From NCBI RefSeq assembly GCF_913062725.1, contig NZ_CAJXWY010000042.1, forward strand, positions 1 to 35,974: a stretch of 35,974 bases of DNA, in the 5' to 3' direction. Positions 16,867 to 26,294 of the stretch are shown in pieces. This DNA comes from an uncultured Thiohalocapsa sp. GTDB lineage: Bacteria > Pseudomonadota > Gammaproteobacteria > Chromatiales > Chromatiaceae. Each line of letters starts with the position of its first letter. Position 1 is the first letter of the stretch. The notes beneath the pieces were generated by a model. That model was not told the DNA's origin. It saw only the letters and a list, made by a program, of their open reading frames with translations, and ran no database searches. Made by a program: the position numbers and the translations under genes.

Positions 16867-17313
16867 TCAGCACATCGGCGCATACGAGGCCAGCAGCCGG
16901 ATGGCATCGCGGTTGGTCCAGGAACCGGTGAGGCGCGCGGCCGCATCGGGCGGCAGCCAACGATAGCCGCTGTGCTCGTCGGCGGCCAGGCGGATACACC
17001 GGCGCCCCGGCAGCCGCAGCGCGAACCAGTGCTCACGATTGAAGCACACGCCGGGGCGATAGCGCGCCCGCCAGGCGGGCTTGATGGGAAAGAGCCGACT
17101 CGTGTGCAGATCCACCAGATTCGCCGCACCCATCAGCCCCGTTTCCTCCCGCAGTTCCCGCACCGCCGCCGCCCGCGGCAATTCCCCCGGCCGCAAGCTG
17201 CCCGTGACCGACTGCCAGAAATGCGGCGGCCGCACTCGATTCAGGAGTAAGAACTCGCCGCTATCCGTGTAGATGACGACGAGAACGGAGACGGGGCGCT
17301 TGCCTGTGGTCAA
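16867..17313 (-). CDS. nudB: Dihydroneopterin triphosphate diphosphatase (NudB), Nudix hydrolase
   Basis: The protein has 148 residues. A complete Nudix box occupies residues 38-60 (G-x5-E-x7-REL-x-EE-x-G-L) and would bind the catalytic magnesium ions. The RPVSVLVVIY start, the FWQSVTGS segment and the RYRPGV..N.E.WF segment match E. coli NudB, which removes pyrophosphate from dihydroneopterin triphosphate in folate synthesis. In E. coli the gene also follows aspS, which supports the call. The start is a TTG at 17311-17313. It lies in the same frame as aspS, 17 codons after the aspS stop, with no ATG or GTG between, and no clear ribosome-binding site. Translation may depend on coupling with aspS. 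Confidence 0.88.
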   Translation of the reverse strand: MTTGKRPVSVLVVIYTDSGEFLLLNRVRPPHFWQSVTGSLRPGELPRAAAVRELREETGLMGAANLVDLHTSRLFPIKPAWRARYRPGVCFNREHWFALRLPGRRCIRLAADEHSGYRWLPPDAAARLTGSWTNRDAIRLLASYAPMC

Positions 17314-17364
17314 GGTGGTGGGGGTGTTGGCTATTGGTTGATCGTGCCTCGTGGCTCGTGAGGT

Positions 17365-19143
17365 TCAGGCCCGGAGTCTGATCCGCAGCGCCAGTTCGTG
17401 CAGTTGCGCTTCGTCCACGGCGGACGGGGCGTCCGTGAGCATGCAGGCGGCGGTCTGGGTCTTCGGGAAGGCCATGACGTCGCGGATGGAGGTGCTGGCG
17501 GTCATGAGCATCACCAGCCGGTCGAGCCCGAAGGCGATGCCGCCGTGGGGCGGACAGCCGTACTTGAGCGCCTTGAGCAGGAAGCCGAAGCGGGCATCGG
17601 CATCTTCGTCGGCGATCTTGAGCAGCCGGAAGATGCGCCGCTGCACGTCCTCGCGGTGGATACGGATGGAACCGCCGCCCACCTCGGTGCCGTTCAGCAC
17701 CAGGTCGTAGGCGCGGGATTCGACGTTGCCGGGATCGCGCTCCAGGCGCTCCAGCTGATCGTCCTTGGGCGCCGTGAAGGGATGATGCAGCGCCACCCAG
17801 CGCCCGGTGTGGGCATCGCGCTCGAACATGGGAAAGTCCACCACCCACAGCGGGCGCCAGGCGTCCGCGGCCAGGCCGCGGTCGTGGCCGAGCTTGACGC
17901 GCAGTGCGCCGATGGACTCGTTCACCACCTCGGTCTTGTCGGCGCCGAAGAACACCAGGTCGCCGTTCTCGGCGCCGGTGCGCGCCATGATGCCGCTCAC
18001 GGCGCCGTCCGGCAGGAACTTGAGAATGGGCGACTGCAGCCCGTCGCGGCCCTGGCCCGTCCAGTCGTTGACCTTGATGTAGGCGAGCCCCTTGGCGCCG
18101 TAGATGCCGACGAACTTGGTGTACTCGTCGATCTCCTTGCGCGTGAGCTCGGCGCCGCCGGGCAGCCGCAGCGCCACCACCCGGCCCTCGGGGTCCGCCG
18201 CCGGCCCCGCGAAGACCTTGAACTCTACGTCGTCCATCAGATCGGCGACATCCACCAGCTCCAGCGGCACGCGCAGGTCCGGGCGGTCGGAGCCGTAACG
18301 ACGCATGGCCTCGGCGTAGGTCATGCGCGGGAAGGGGTCCGGCAGGTCGACGTCGAGCACCGTGCGGAACAGGTGGCGGATCATGCGCTCCATCAGTCCC
18401 GTGAGCGCCGCCTCGTCGAGGAAGGAGGTCTCGATGTCGAGCTGGGTGAACTCCGGCTGGCGGTCGGCGCGCAGATCCTCGTCGCGGAAACAGCGGGCGA
18501 TCTGATAGTAGCGGTCGAAGCCGGACATCATCAGCAACTGCTTGAACAGCTGCGGCGACTGCGGCAGGGCGTAGAACTCACCGGGGTGCACGCGGCTCGG
18601 CACCAGGTAGTCCCGGGCCCCCTCGGGCGTGGACTTGGTGAGGATGGGCGTTTCGATGTCCAGGAAGCCCTCGGCATCCAGGAAGGCCCGCAGCGTCGCG
18701 GTGATGTGGCTTCGCACCCGCAGGCGCGCCTGCATCTCCGGGCGGCGCAAATCGATGTAGCGATAGCGCAGCCGCACCTCTTCGGAGGTGTCGGAGTGGT
18801 AATCCTCGAGCTGGAACGGCGGTGTCTCGGCGCGGTTCAGCACCTCGAGCGACTGCGCCAGCACCTCCACCTCGCCGGTGGCCATGTTCGGATTCTCGGT
18901 GCCCGCGGGGCGGCGGCGCACCCGCCCCTGGACGGCGAGCACATATTCGCTGCGGATCTGCTCGGCGAGCGCGAAGATCTCGGGGCGGTCGGGATCGAAG
19001 ACCACCTGCACCAGGCCGCTGCGGTCGCGCAGATCCACGAAAATGACGCCGCCGTGGTCACGCCGCCGGTGCACCCATCCGGCCAGCCGGACGGTCTCGT
19101 CGATGAGGCCGGCGTGGAGGTCGCCGCAATAATGACTGCGCAT
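17365..19143 (-). CDS. aspS: Aspartyl-tRNA synthetase
   Basis: This 592-residue protein has the bacterial-type AspRS layout. An N-terminal OB-fold anticodon-binding domain carries the [19 protein letters not shown] region. The class II catalytic core follows, with motif 2 around [16 protein letters not shown] and motif 3 at GLDRLVML near the end. The GAD insertion domain typical of bacterial enzymes lies between them. It charges tRNA-Asp in the cytoplasm. The start ATG at 19141-19143 has AGGA upstream. The length is close to the E. coli enzyme. The gene is divergent from the fmdB-type gene and heads the run toward nudB and the exporter. Whether it also mischarges tRNA-Asn cannot be decided from the sequence alone. 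Confidence 0.97.
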   Translation of the reverse strand: MRSHYCGDLHAGLIDETVRLAGWVHRRRDHGGVIFVDLRDRSGLVQVVFDPDRPEIFALAEQIRSEYVLAVQGRVRRRPAGTENPNMATGEVEVLAQSLEVLNRAETPPFQLEDYHSDTSEEVRLRYRYIDLRRPEMQARLRVRSHITATLRAFLDAEGFLDIETPILTKSTPEGARDYLVPSRVHPGEFYALPQSPQLFKQLLMMSGFDRYYQIARCFRDEDLRADRQPEFTQLDIETSFLDEAALTGLMERMIRHLFRTVLDVDLPDPFPRMTYAEAMRRYGSDRPDLRVPLELVDVADLMDDVEFKVFAGPAADPEGRVVALRLPGGAELTRKEIDEYTKFVGIYGAKGLAYIKVNDWTGQGRDGLQSPILKFLPDGAVSGIMARTGAENGDLVFFGADKTEVVNESIGALRVKLGHDRGLAADAWRPLWVVDFPMFERDAHTGRWVALHHPFTAPKDDQLERLERDPGNVESRAYDLVLNGTEVGGGSIRIHREDVQRRIFRLLKIADEDADARFGFLLKALKYGCPPHGGIAFGLDRLVMLMTASTSIRDVMAFPKTQTAACMLTDAPSAVDEAQLHELALRIRLRA

Positions 19144-19297
19144 GCCGATGAATCCTGTGGCTGGAGTGCGATAAGGCGCAGGTGCACAATGCCCCGCAAA
19201 AGCCCTCTAAAGTACTGAGCTGCGCGTGTGCCCGCAAGGGTGGCGGGGCGTGGCCGCCGCCGCCCCTCCGGCGCCGGGCCAACCGCCGCGCGCCCTG

Positions 19298-19325
19298 TTG
19301 AATCGCCGGGCCGCAACCTTATCAT
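19298..19325 (+). promoter_or_regulatory. Candidate sigma-70 promoter for the zinc-ribbon gene
   Basis: TTGAAT (19298-19303) and TATCAT (19320-19325) are separated by 16 bases, matching four and five consensus positions. The start of transcription would fall near 19332, about 30 bases before the ATG at 19364, with TGAGGA (19351-19356) as ribosome-binding site. Found by eye only. Confidence 0.45.
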
Positions 19326-19363
19326 GTCAAAGTGAATCGACTTCCCTCAGTGAGGATTGCACC

Positions 19364-19711
19364 ATGCCCATTTACGCCTACCGCTGCGAGGCCTGCGGCC
19401 ACGAGCTGGACGCCCTGCAGAAGGTGAGCGATGCCGCGCTGACGGACTGTCCAGCCTGCGGCGCCGCGGCCCTCAAAAAGCAACTGACGGCCGCCGCTTT
19501 CCGCCTCAAGGGTGGCGGCTGGTACGAGACGGATTTCAAGCAAAACGGCAAGAAAAACCTGCACGACAGCGGCGACAAGACGCCGACCCAGGACGCCAAG
19601 ACCGGCGGCGACAAGAGCACCAGCACCGACACGGCGACGGCCAAGGCCGGCAAGAGCGCCGCGACACCGGCCAAAGGCACGCCGAGCCAGGCTGCCGGCA
19701 GCCCAGCCTAA
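19364..19711 (+). CDS. FmdB-family zinc-ribbon protein with a low-complexity tail
   Basis: The protein has 115 residues. The first 50 form a FmdB/CxxC zinc ribbon, with Cys8-x2-Cys11 and Cys29-x2-Cys32 starting from the typical MPIYAYRC. The KGGGWYETDF segment around residue 50 is also a family trait. The rest is a Lys/Thr/Ala/Asp-rich tail without predicted structure. Proteins of this family are widespread and of uncertain function; in many proteobacteria the gene lies next to aspS. Here it is divergent from aspS instead of upstream in the same direction. The ATG is set by a TGAGGA ribosome-binding site seven bases upstream; the frame is open further upstream but without plausible starts. 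Confidence 0.85.
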   Translation: MPIYAYRCEACGHELDALQKVSDAALTDCPACGAAALKKQLTAAAFRLKGGGWYETDFKQNGKKNLHDSGDKTPTQDAKTGGDKSTSTDTATAKAGKSAATPAKGTPSQAAGSPA

Positions 19712-19755
19712 GCAGTTCGCAGGCGTCGCCACCCGGCCCGAGCAGCGCGGGCGCG

Positions 19756-19772
19756 GCGGCCTGCGGCTTGCG
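19756..19772 (+). promoter_or_regulatory. Weak sigma-54 promoter match upstream of the pilin gene
   Basis: GG at 19758-19759 and TTGC at 19768-19771 have the 12-base GG-to-GC spacing required by sigma-54, with C at 19760 and G at 19763 also fitting. The -24 element otherwise diverges from TGGCACG. Transcription would start about 100 bases before the pilin ATG. In such GC-rich DNA a chance match is quite possible. Confidence 0.2.
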
Positions 19773-19886
19773 CCCGGCCCACCTCGGCGCCAAGCATCCG
19801 TGGCCACGGCACGTCACATACGCGCCCTGCGTCGCCGCCGGTTGTGTGGTGGCCAACCGCGGCGCATAGCCCAAAGTGATGTCGCC

Positions 19887-20402
19887 ATGCGTGACCCCGT
19901 CCATCGTGCCAGCGTGACCGACGGCGGTGTCCACCGACGGCGCGTCAGCGGATTTTCGCTGATCGAGCTGATGATTGCCGTGGCCATCGTCGGCGTGCTC
20001 GCCGCGTTGGCCGTGCCGGCCTATCAGCAGTTCGTGACGCGTGCGAAGGTCAGCGAAGGCCTTACGCTGCTGGCCCCGGTGAAGGCGGCGATCATCGAAT
20101 ACCACGCCACCCACGGCGATCTCCCCACCGCCAGCAACTGGCTGGTGCTGCTGCGAGAACTCGGCCTGCCCAACAGCTTGGTGACGGGGGCAGGGTCTGG
20201 CCGCTATGTGTCGCGCATCTGGTGGAACAACGGCCAGCGACAGATCCGTGTCCGCTACGGTGTCGCCCCCATTGCCGACAAACTGCTGTATCTGCAGCTC
20301 GACATCGCCGATGGCACGCATGGCACCTGGCGCTGTCTTGCGCCGCCGGCGTCCGCGGATGGCGTACCCGCCGAGTATCTGCCGGCGAGCTGTCGCGGCT
20401 GA
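19887..20402 (+). CDS. Type IV pilin (PilA-like major pilin candidate)
   Basis: The protein has 171 residues. A class III signal ends at Gly22 before FSLIELMIAVAIVGVLAALA, so prepilin peptidase would cut after Gly22 and methylate Phe23. Glu27 is the conserved Glu5 of mature pilin. The hydrophobic helix runs to about residue 50. The C-terminal D-region is bounded by Cys150 and Cys169, as in PilA-type pilins that close a disulfide loop. The leader is long (22 residues) and arginine-rich (RRR at 17-19); most type IVa leaders are much shorter. No internal methionine offers a shorter leader. The PilS and PilR genes about 11 kb away are the expected regulators. Confidence 0.88.
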   Translation: MRDPVHRASVTDGGVHRRRVSGFSLIELMIAVAIVGVLAALAVPAYQQFVTRAKVSEGLTLLAPVKAAIIEYHATHGDLPTASNWLVLLRELGLPNSLVTGAGSGRYVSRIWWNNGQRQIRVRYGVAPIADKLLYLQLDIADGTHGTWRCLAPPASADGVPAEYLPASCRG

Positions 20403-20469
20403 CGACGAAGACGACGGCGCCACGCCCATCACCGCCCCGGGGCGTCCGCCGAATGTCAGCGAGACCCAC

Positions 20470-21321
20470 ATGACAGCTCCCCGGACCATCCTCATCACCG
20501 GCTGCTCCAGCGGCATCGGCCATGCCTGCGCCCACGGCCTGGCGGCCCGCGGCGGCTGGCGGGTAGTGGCCTCGGCCCGCAACGCCGAAGACGTGGACCG
20601 GCTGCGCGCCGAGGGCCTGACCGCGGTGCAGCTGGATCTCGCCGCAACCGACAGCGTCCAGGCCGGGCTCGACGCCGCCCTGGCGCACACCGGCGGCCGC
20701 CTCGACGCCCTGTTCAACAACGGCGCCTACGGCCAGCCCGGGGCCGTGGAAGACCTGACCCGCGACGTGCTGCGCGCCCAGCTCGAGACCAACCTGCTCG
20801 GCTGGCATGACCTGACCCGGCGCGTGATCCCGCACATGCGGGCCCAGGGTCACGGGCGCATCGTCCAGAACGGTTCCGTGCTGGGGCTCGTGGCCCTGCC
20901 CTACCGCGGCGCCTATGTGGCGAGCAAATTCGCCCTGGAAGGGCTCACCGATACGCTGCGGCTCGAGCTGGCCGGCAGCGGCATCGCCGTGTCCCTCATC
21001 GAGCCCGGGCCCATCCTGAGCCGCTTTCGCGACAACGGCTATGCCGTCTACCGGCGCACCATCGATGCCGGGGCGAGCGTGCACCGGGCCGCCTACCAGC
21101 GCATGGAGGCGCGACTCACCACCGCCGGCCCCGCCCAGCCCTTCACCCTGCCGCCGCAGGCGGTGCTGAACAAGCTGATACACGCCATCGAGCACCCACG
21201 ACCACGGCCGCGCTACTACGTCACCCTGCCGACCCATCTCATGGGCACCCTGCGCCGGCTGCTCGGCACCCGTGGGCTCGACTGGGCGCTGATGCGCATC
21301 GCCCGTGGCGGGCGGGGCTGA
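20470..21321 (+). CDS. Short-chain dehydrogenase/reductase (classical SDR)
   Basis: The 283-residue protein has a Rossmann fold with the NAD(P)-binding TGCSSGIG at 10-17, an NNGAYG segment (the NAG position) at 83-88, and the catalytic triad Ser136, Tyr149 and Lys153 (YVASK). Arginine at position 38 in the segment after beta-strand 2 (SARN) suggests NADP preference. The C-terminal part has a positively charged, partly hydrophobic stretch (LPTHLMGTLRRLL) typical of larger classical SDRs. The substrate is unknown. It follows the pilin gene by 67 bases with no visible functional link and converges on gshA with only 13 bases between the stops. No clear ribosome-binding site is seen. Confidence 0.87.
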   Translation: MTAPRTILITGCSSGIGHACAHGLAARGGWRVVASARNAEDVDRLRAEGLTAVQLDLAATDSVQAGLDAALAHTGGRLDALFNNGAYGQPGAVEDLTRDVLRAQLETNLLGWHDLTRRVIPHMRAQGHGRIVQNGSVLGLVALPYRGAYVASKFALEGLTDTLRLELAGSGIAVSLIEPGPILSRFRDNGYAVYRRTIDAGASVHRAAYQRMEARLTTAGPAQPFTLPPQAVLNKLIHAIEHPRPRPRYYVTLPTHLMGTLRRLLGTRGLDWALMRIARGGRG

Positions 21322-21334
21322 CTCCCGGCCCCGG

Positions 21335-22960
21335 TCAGATCGGCGCGCGCAGCTCCACGGGATGCTGCTCGCTCTGGGCGAAGTAACGGCGCAGAAACTC
21401 ATCGAAATCGACATCGTCGGCGGCCTCGATGGCGCGCTGGCGATCCAGTGACGTCGCCGTCAGGTCCGTGAGCCAGGCCTCGCGCTCGGGCGTCGGCGCT
21501 GCGGCCAGGAAGCGCTCGCGATGCTGCTCGGTCAGGCGCCTTGCGAATTCGGCGAAGCCCTCGCCGCGCTCGCGCATCTCCGCCAGCATGCGCGCCGACG
21601 GTGTCAGCGCCGGCTCCAGCACTTTCGCCCGCTGCGCGCACAGGCTGCGGGCGTAGCCGCAATCGCCGCCGGCATCCAACAGCGCGGCCAGCGGCTGCAT
21701 GGCGTCGAGCACGCCCAGCGCCCAGTCGCGCAGCGTCGGCGTGCTATCGCCGGCCTGCAGCCGCAGCCCCGGCTCGCGCCCGCGGTGTGCGGCCAGCACC
21801 TGATTGGCGTCGATGGCGCGCCGCTCGCGGGCGACGATGCGGGGGCTGTCGGTGAGCAGACTGTAGAGCATCAGTAGCCGCAGAAAGCCCATCTGCTCGG
21901 CGTCGATGCCGAGCGGATGGTAGGCGTTCACATCCAGCGAGCGCAGCTCCACGTAGCGCACGCCGCGACGGCGCAGGGCCAGGGTCGGGCGCTCCATCCA
22001 GTCCGTCAGCTGTTTCGGGCGCACCGTACTGTAGTACTCGTTTTCGATCTGCAGGACGTGGTCGTTCAACTGCTCGTACCTGCCGTTGACCTTGACGCCG
22101 ATGGCCTCGTACTGCGGACAGGGCGTTTGTATGGCCCAGGTGAGGCTCTTGATGTAGGCGTCCAGGCTGTCATAGCAGGCCTTCATGCCCGTGCCTTCTT
22201 CCTGGCGGTTCTGATAGCCGATGTCGCCCATGCGCAGGGAGGTGGCATGGGGGTAGTAGAGGGTCCGGTGGTCGAAGACCTGCAGATCAGTTGCCGCGTC
22301 CTGCACGAAGCTCCTGCACACCGCCGGCGACGCACCGAACAAATAGGGCACCAGCCAGCCCAGGCGCTGAAGGTTACGGACCATGCCCATGTAACGCGCT
22401 GAGCGCAGGGCCTGCGCCTCACCCGGGTCGTCGGCACCCGGTCGCGCCGCGAGCCGTGGCCAGATGGCATCGTCCACCGAGTAGTTGAAATGGACCCCGG
22501 CGATGGTCTGCATCACCCGCCCGTAGCGATTGCCCAGACCACGACGGTAGACGGTCTTCATGCGCGCCGCATTGGACGTGCCGTATGCGGCGAGCGGGAT
22601 ATGTGCGCCGCCGTGGAGCACACAGGGCATGCTGGTGGCCCAGAGGCGCTCGTCGTCGATCTGTCGGTAGACGAAGCGGTGCAGATCCTCCAACAGCGCC
22701 AGCACGTCGAGGCTGGAGTCCATGGCCGGTGTCACCAGCTCCAGCAGCGCCTCGGAGAAATCCGTGGTGATCCACGGATGTGTGAGCGCCGAGCCGAGCG
22801 CCACCGGGTGGCTTGTGGTGGCCACGGAGCCCGCGGCACTGACCCGCAGCGCCTCCTTCTCGAGCCCCACATAACCACCGCCCAGGATACGCTGGCCCTC
22901 AGTGTCGGCGAAGGCGTCGAGCACCGCGGGCGCGATGCCACGCAACAGGCCATCGGTCAT
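21335..22960 (-). CDS. gshA: Glutamate-cysteine ligase
   Basis: This 541-residue protein matches the E. coli-type (gammaproteobacterial) glutamate-cysteine ligase, slightly longer than the E. coli enzyme. Near the N-terminus it has GLEKEALRV, an acidic segment of the active site. This is followed by HPWITTDFSEALLELVTP, and further on by the family segments VHFNYS, SLRMGDIGYQN and KVNGRYEQLND. It catalyses the ATP-dependent joining of glutamate and cysteine, the first and rate-limiting step of glutathione synthesis in the cytoplasm. It stands 139 bases downstream of the prc ATG-distal end, on the same strand but facing away from any glutathione synthetase gene. The start ATG at 22960 gives a typical N-terminus. 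Confidence 0.96.
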   Translation of the reverse strand: MTDGLLRGIAPAVLDAFADTEGQRILGGGYVGLEKEALRVSAAGSVATTSHPVALGSALTHPWITTDFSEALLELVTPAMDSSLDVLALLEDLHRFVYRQIDDERLWATSMPCVLHGGAHIPLAAYGTSNAARMKTVYRRGLGNRYGRVMQTIAGVHFNYSVDDAIWPRLAARPGADDPGEAQALRSARYMGMVRNLQRLGWLVPYLFGASPAVCRSFVQDAATDLQVFDHRTLYYPHATSLRMGDIGYQNRQEEGTGMKACYDSLDAYIKSLTWAIQTPCPQYEAIGVKVNGRYEQLNDHVLQIENEYYSTVRPKQLTDWMERPTLALRRRGVRYVELRSLDVNAYHPLGIDAEQMGFLRLLMLYSLLTDSPRIVARERRAIDANQVLAAHRGREPGLRLQAGDSTPTLRDWALGVLDAMQPLAALLDAGGDCGYARSLCAQRAKVLEPALTPSARMLAEMRERGEGFAEFARRLTEQHRERFLAAAPTPEREAWLTDLTATSLDRQRAIEAADDVDFDEFLRRYFAQSEQHPVELRAPI

Positions 22961-23099
22961 GGCCGACGCCCGCCGGCGCGGTCCGAGCGCCTGCCCACGG
23001 CCTGCGCGTGTCGGTCTGACAACACCGCCGTCGGCGCTGATGCGCCGGGCAACCGATGCACCCTAGTCACTTGCCATGCACTCGGGATCTGCGGGCAGC

Positions 23100-25313
23100 T
23101 CACTCGCGCATCGCGGCACGCGGGCGCTGGGCGGCGTCCTGCATGACGATGACGTCGGCGAGGATGCGGGCGGCTTCCTCGGCCTGGATGCGGTCGATCA
23201 CCTCCTGCTGACGCTCCAGGGCATCCTCGTCCACCTCGTCGGCGTCCTCGTCCACCGGCTCCAGTCCGCGGGCGCGCAGGAAGCGGTCGCGTTCCTGCTC
23301 CAGCACCCGGTCGCGGCGCTCGGATTCGCGGCGGCGCTCGCTCTCGCGCAACGAGACCTCTTGCTGCTCGCTGATCTCGCTCAGCAGCTCGCCGCGCGCC
23401 ATCAGCATCTTGAAGCCGTCGTCGTCGCGGATGCGGGCATCCGAGCGCTGGCGCAGCTGCGTCACGTCCACCGGGCGGTAGGGGGAATAGCGCGCCGGGC
23501 GGATGCGGTCCCAGGGCAGGGCGTTCTCCAGGGCGCGCTCGCCATGGTCGGAGAGATCGGGCCCGAGCTCGAAGCGGATGTCCGGCTCGATGCCGCGCAG
23601 CTGCGTGCTGCCGCCGCTGACGCGGAAGAACTCCGCCATCGTCAGCCGCAGTCGCCCGAGCTGTGCCGCATTCCCCGGCAGATAGCGATCCAGATCGATC
23701 AGGGTCTGCACCGTGCCCTTGCCGAAGGTCGGCTCGCCGATGATGATGCCCCGGCCGTAGTCCTGAATGGCGCCGGCGAAGATCTCGGACGCGGAGGCGC
23801 TGTTACGGTCCACGAGCACCGCCAGCGGCCCCGAGTAGATCAGCCCGGGGTCCGGGTCCACCTCCACATCCACTTTCCCCAGCGCATCCTTGACCTGCAC
23901 CACGGGCCCCTCGTCGATGAACAGCCCAGTGAGAGAGGTGGCCTCGGTGAGCGAGCCGCCGCCGTTGCCGCGCAGGTCGATCACCAGCCCATCGATATTC
24001 TGGTCCCGCAGTTCCTTGATGAGCCGGCGCACGTCGCGGGTGGTGCTGGTGAAGTCACGGCTGCCCTCGGACTCGGCACGGAAATCGCGGTAGAACGCCG
24101 GCACCTCGATGACGCCGATGCGCAGATCCGGGGCGTTGGCGGGACCATCGATGAGGTAGGACTGGGCGGCCTGGTCTTCCAACTGGATCTCGTTGCGCAC
24201 CAGCTCCACCTCGCGGCTGCGACCGCCGGAGCCACTGGCCTTGGGCAGGATTTCCAGGCGCACCACCGAGTCCTTCGGTCCGCGGATCTTGTCCACCACA
24301 TCCTGCAGTCGCCAGCCGATCACGTCTTCCATCTCGCCGTTGCTGCCCTGCGCGACACCGATGATGCGATCACCCGTGTGCACTTGTCCGGACTGGCGGG
24401 CGGGCCCGCCGGCGATGGTGCGCTGGATCACGGTGTATTCGTTCTCCGCGCTGAGCACGGCGCCGATACCCTCGAGCTTGAGCCGCATGCTGATGTCGAA
24501 GTTCTCCGATGTGCTCGGCGACATATAGCTGGTGTGCGGCTCCAGCGTGCGGGTGTAGGCATTCACGAAGGCCTGATAGACGTCGTCGCCGGTAAACTGA
24601 TGCACGCGCCGGGAGATGCCCTCGTAGCGCTTGCGCAGCTGCTCGCGGATCTCCGCGTCTGTTTCGTCGGAGAGCTTGAGGGTGAGAGAGTCGTACTTGA
24701 CGCGCTTGCGCCAGATGTCGTCCAGCTCGGCGTCGCTCTTCGCCCAGGGCGCGTCTTCCCGATCGAAGCGGTAGGTCTCGGCTTTGTCGAAATCGAAGTC
24801 CCCGGCCAGCAGCTTCAGTGCATATTCGATGCGGCTGTCGACCCGCATACGGTAGACGCGGAAGATGTCGAAGGCGACATCGAGCTCGCCGGCGTCGAGG
24901 TCGTCGTCGAGACGATCGGCGCCGCGGGTGAAACGCTCGATATCACGCTCCAGGAAGAACGACCGATTGGGATCCAGGTCGTCGAAGTAATTACGCAGCG
25001 TCGCCCGGGCAAAGCCATCGTTCAGCTGGAAGTTGCGATAGTGGAAGCGCTCGAGCACCTTGTTGATGACCAGCGTGGTCTTGGCTTGGCGCTCGGACGG
25101 AAACAGCTCCGCCATGCCCACGGGCGTGAACTCCGCAACCGCGGCGCAAGAGATGCACAGCCAGGCGGCCAGAAAGACCAGCAGCGAACTCAGGCGCCGG
25201 CGCCGCCGAGCGCCGTTAGTTGCGGGTGGCAGCGCGCGCGGGCACTGGTGCGCGCCCGGGTGGGCCGGATGGAGGATGTCGTCGGGACTGGACCGGGAAG
25301 TGGATGGATGCAT
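23100..25313 (-). CDS. prc: Carboxy-terminal processing (tail-specific) protease Prc
   Basis: From the ATG at 25313 the protein has 737 residues. A basic stretch (RRRRRLSS) precedes a hydrophobic segment ending in AVAEF, a plausible signal peptide cut at AVA. The N-terminal Prc-specific helical domain (LFPSERQ, YFDDLDPNRSFFL), a PDZ domain with AGGPARQSGQVHTGDRI, and the S41 protease core follow. The core shows DRNSASASEIFAG with the catalytic serine and TFGKGTVQ with the catalytic lysine. It degrades or trims periplasmic proteins from their C-terminus. The frame is open to 25508 with another ATG at 25391, but those starts give no signal-peptide-like N-terminus. The C-terminal region is highly charged, as in E. 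coli Prc. Confidence 0.93.
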   Translation of the reverse strand: MHPSTSRSSPDDILHPAHPGAHQCPRALPPATNGARRRRRLSSLLVFLAAWLCISCAAVAEFTPVGMAELFPSERQAKTTLVINKVLERFHYRNFQLNDGFARATLRNYFDDLDPNRSFFLERDIERFTRGADRLDDDLDAGELDVAFDIFRVYRMRVDSRIEYALKLLAGDFDFDKAETYRFDREDAPWAKSDAELDDIWRKRVKYDSLTLKLSDETDAEIREQLRKRYEGISRRVHQFTGDDVYQAFVNAYTRTLEPHTSYMSPSTSENFDISMRLKLEGIGAVLSAENEYTVIQRTIAGGPARQSGQVHTGDRIIGVAQGSNGEMEDVIGWRLQDVVDKIRGPKDSVVRLEILPKASGSGGRSREVELVRNEIQLEDQAAQSYLIDGPANAPDLRIGVIEVPAFYRDFRAESEGSRDFTSTTRDVRRLIKELRDQNIDGLVIDLRGNGGGSLTEATSLTGLFIDEGPVVQVKDALGKVDVEVDPDPGLIYSGPLAVLVDRNSASASEIFAGAIQDYGRGIIIGEPTFGKGTVQTLIDLDRYLPGNAAQLGRLRLTMAEFFRVSGGSTQLRGIEPDIRFELGPDLSDHGERALENALPWDRIRPARYSPYRPVDVTQLRQRSDARIRDDDGFKMLMARGELLSEISEQQEVSLRESERRRESERRDRVLEQERDRFLRARGLEPVDEDADEVDEDALERQQEVIDRIQAEEAARILADVIVMQDAAQRPRAAMRE

Positions 25314-25520
25314 GCTCGTCTCAGCCAGCGGCGGGCGCGCAGGGCGCGTATGCGGGACCGGCGCGCCGGTCCCAGGAATTTTGTTCGACATAGGACAGTA
25401 ACGGTCCCGCGCGCCAAGTTCAACGATCACGCACCGGTTGTGCGGGTCGGGGCCACGCCGTCTGCACACGCCGGTTCGCCGTTGGACCACAGTCCACGGC
25501 GCCGACACCCGTTGCGGCGC

Positions 25521-26294
25521 TCAGCCGCCGTCGGCGGCGAGCCAGATCAACGTGGCCATGCGGCCGGTGCGTCCGTCCCGGCGGTAAGAATAGAATCGCG
25601 CCGCCTCACTCGCGGTGCAGAGCCCGCCGCCGCTGACGTCCCGCACACCGGCCGCCGCCAGGCGTCGGCGCGCGAGCGCGTAGAGATCCGCCAGCCAGCG
25701 CTCGCCGACACCCGGCCGAAAGGCCTCTGCGGCGCCGGCGTCCTGCGCCAGAAAGGCCGCCCGCACCTCGGGTCCCACCTCGAACCGGCGCGGGCCGATG
25801 GCAGGACCGAGCCAGGCCAGCACCGACGCAGGTGGGCATCCGAGCCGCGCCAGTGTCGCTTCGATGACGCCGCGATGCAGCCCGCGCCAGCCCGCGTGCA
25901 CGGCGGCACAGACACGCCCGCCGCGATCGCACAGCAACAGCGGCAGGCAGTCGGCGGTGAGCACGGCGCAGACACACCCGCGCCCGCGGGTGAGTGCGGC
26001 GTCCGCCATCGGTGGCGCCCCGCCGTCGGCCGCGGTCTCCAGGGGCGCGACCTCGCAGCCGTGCACCTGCGCGAGCCAGGCGGGCTCCGCCGGCAGGCCG
26101 AGCCCGGCGCGCAGCCGCGCGCGGTTGGCCGCCACCGCCGCCGGATCATCGCCCACATGCGTCGCCAGATTCAGGGATGCAAAGGCCCCTGCGCTCTCGC
26201 CGCCGCGGCGGGTGGTGGTACAGGCGCGCACCCAGGGCGGCGCCGGCCAGTCGGGCACGATGACGTCGTCCCAGGTGAGCTCAGGCGCATCCAT
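25521..26294 (-). CDS. pgeF: YfiH/PgeF-family multicopper-like purine nucleosidase (peptidoglycan editing factor)
   Basis: This 257-residue protein starts MDAPELTWDD. It contains HVGDDPAAVAANR, a QVHG segment with the first zinc histidine, the TADCLPLLL segment with the zinc cysteine, and AVHAGWRGLHRGV with the second histidine. These are the metal ligands of the YfiH family (DUF152). Members act on purine nucleosides and have been linked to correct peptidoglycan precursor use in E. coli. The ATG at 26294 overlaps the end of rluD by 14 bases, indicating coupled translation. The frame is open further upstream inside rluD, but that extension is arginine-rich shadow sequence and was not used. 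Confidence 0.92.
   Translation of the reverse strand: MDAPELTWDDVIVPDWPAPPWVRACTTTRRGGESAGAFASLNLATHVGDDPAAVAANRARLRAGLGLPAEPAWLAQVHGCEVAPLETAADGGAPPMADAALTRGRGCVCAVLTADCLPLLLCDRGGRVCAAVHAGWRGLHRGVIEATLARLGCPPASVLAWLGPAIGPRRFEVGPEVRAAFLAQDAGAAEAFRPGVGERWLADLYALARRRLAAAGVRDVSGGGLCTASEAARFYSYRRDGRTGRMATLIWLAADGG

Noticed and set aside
15376..19218. Long plus-strand open frames opposite the adaptor, nudB and aspS
   Set aside because: These are antisense shadows of clear housekeeping and transporter genes with low-complexity composition.
25314..25508. N-terminal extension of Prc from the most upstream start in frame
   Set aside because: The extra 65 residues are arginine- and proline-rich and would bury the signal peptide.
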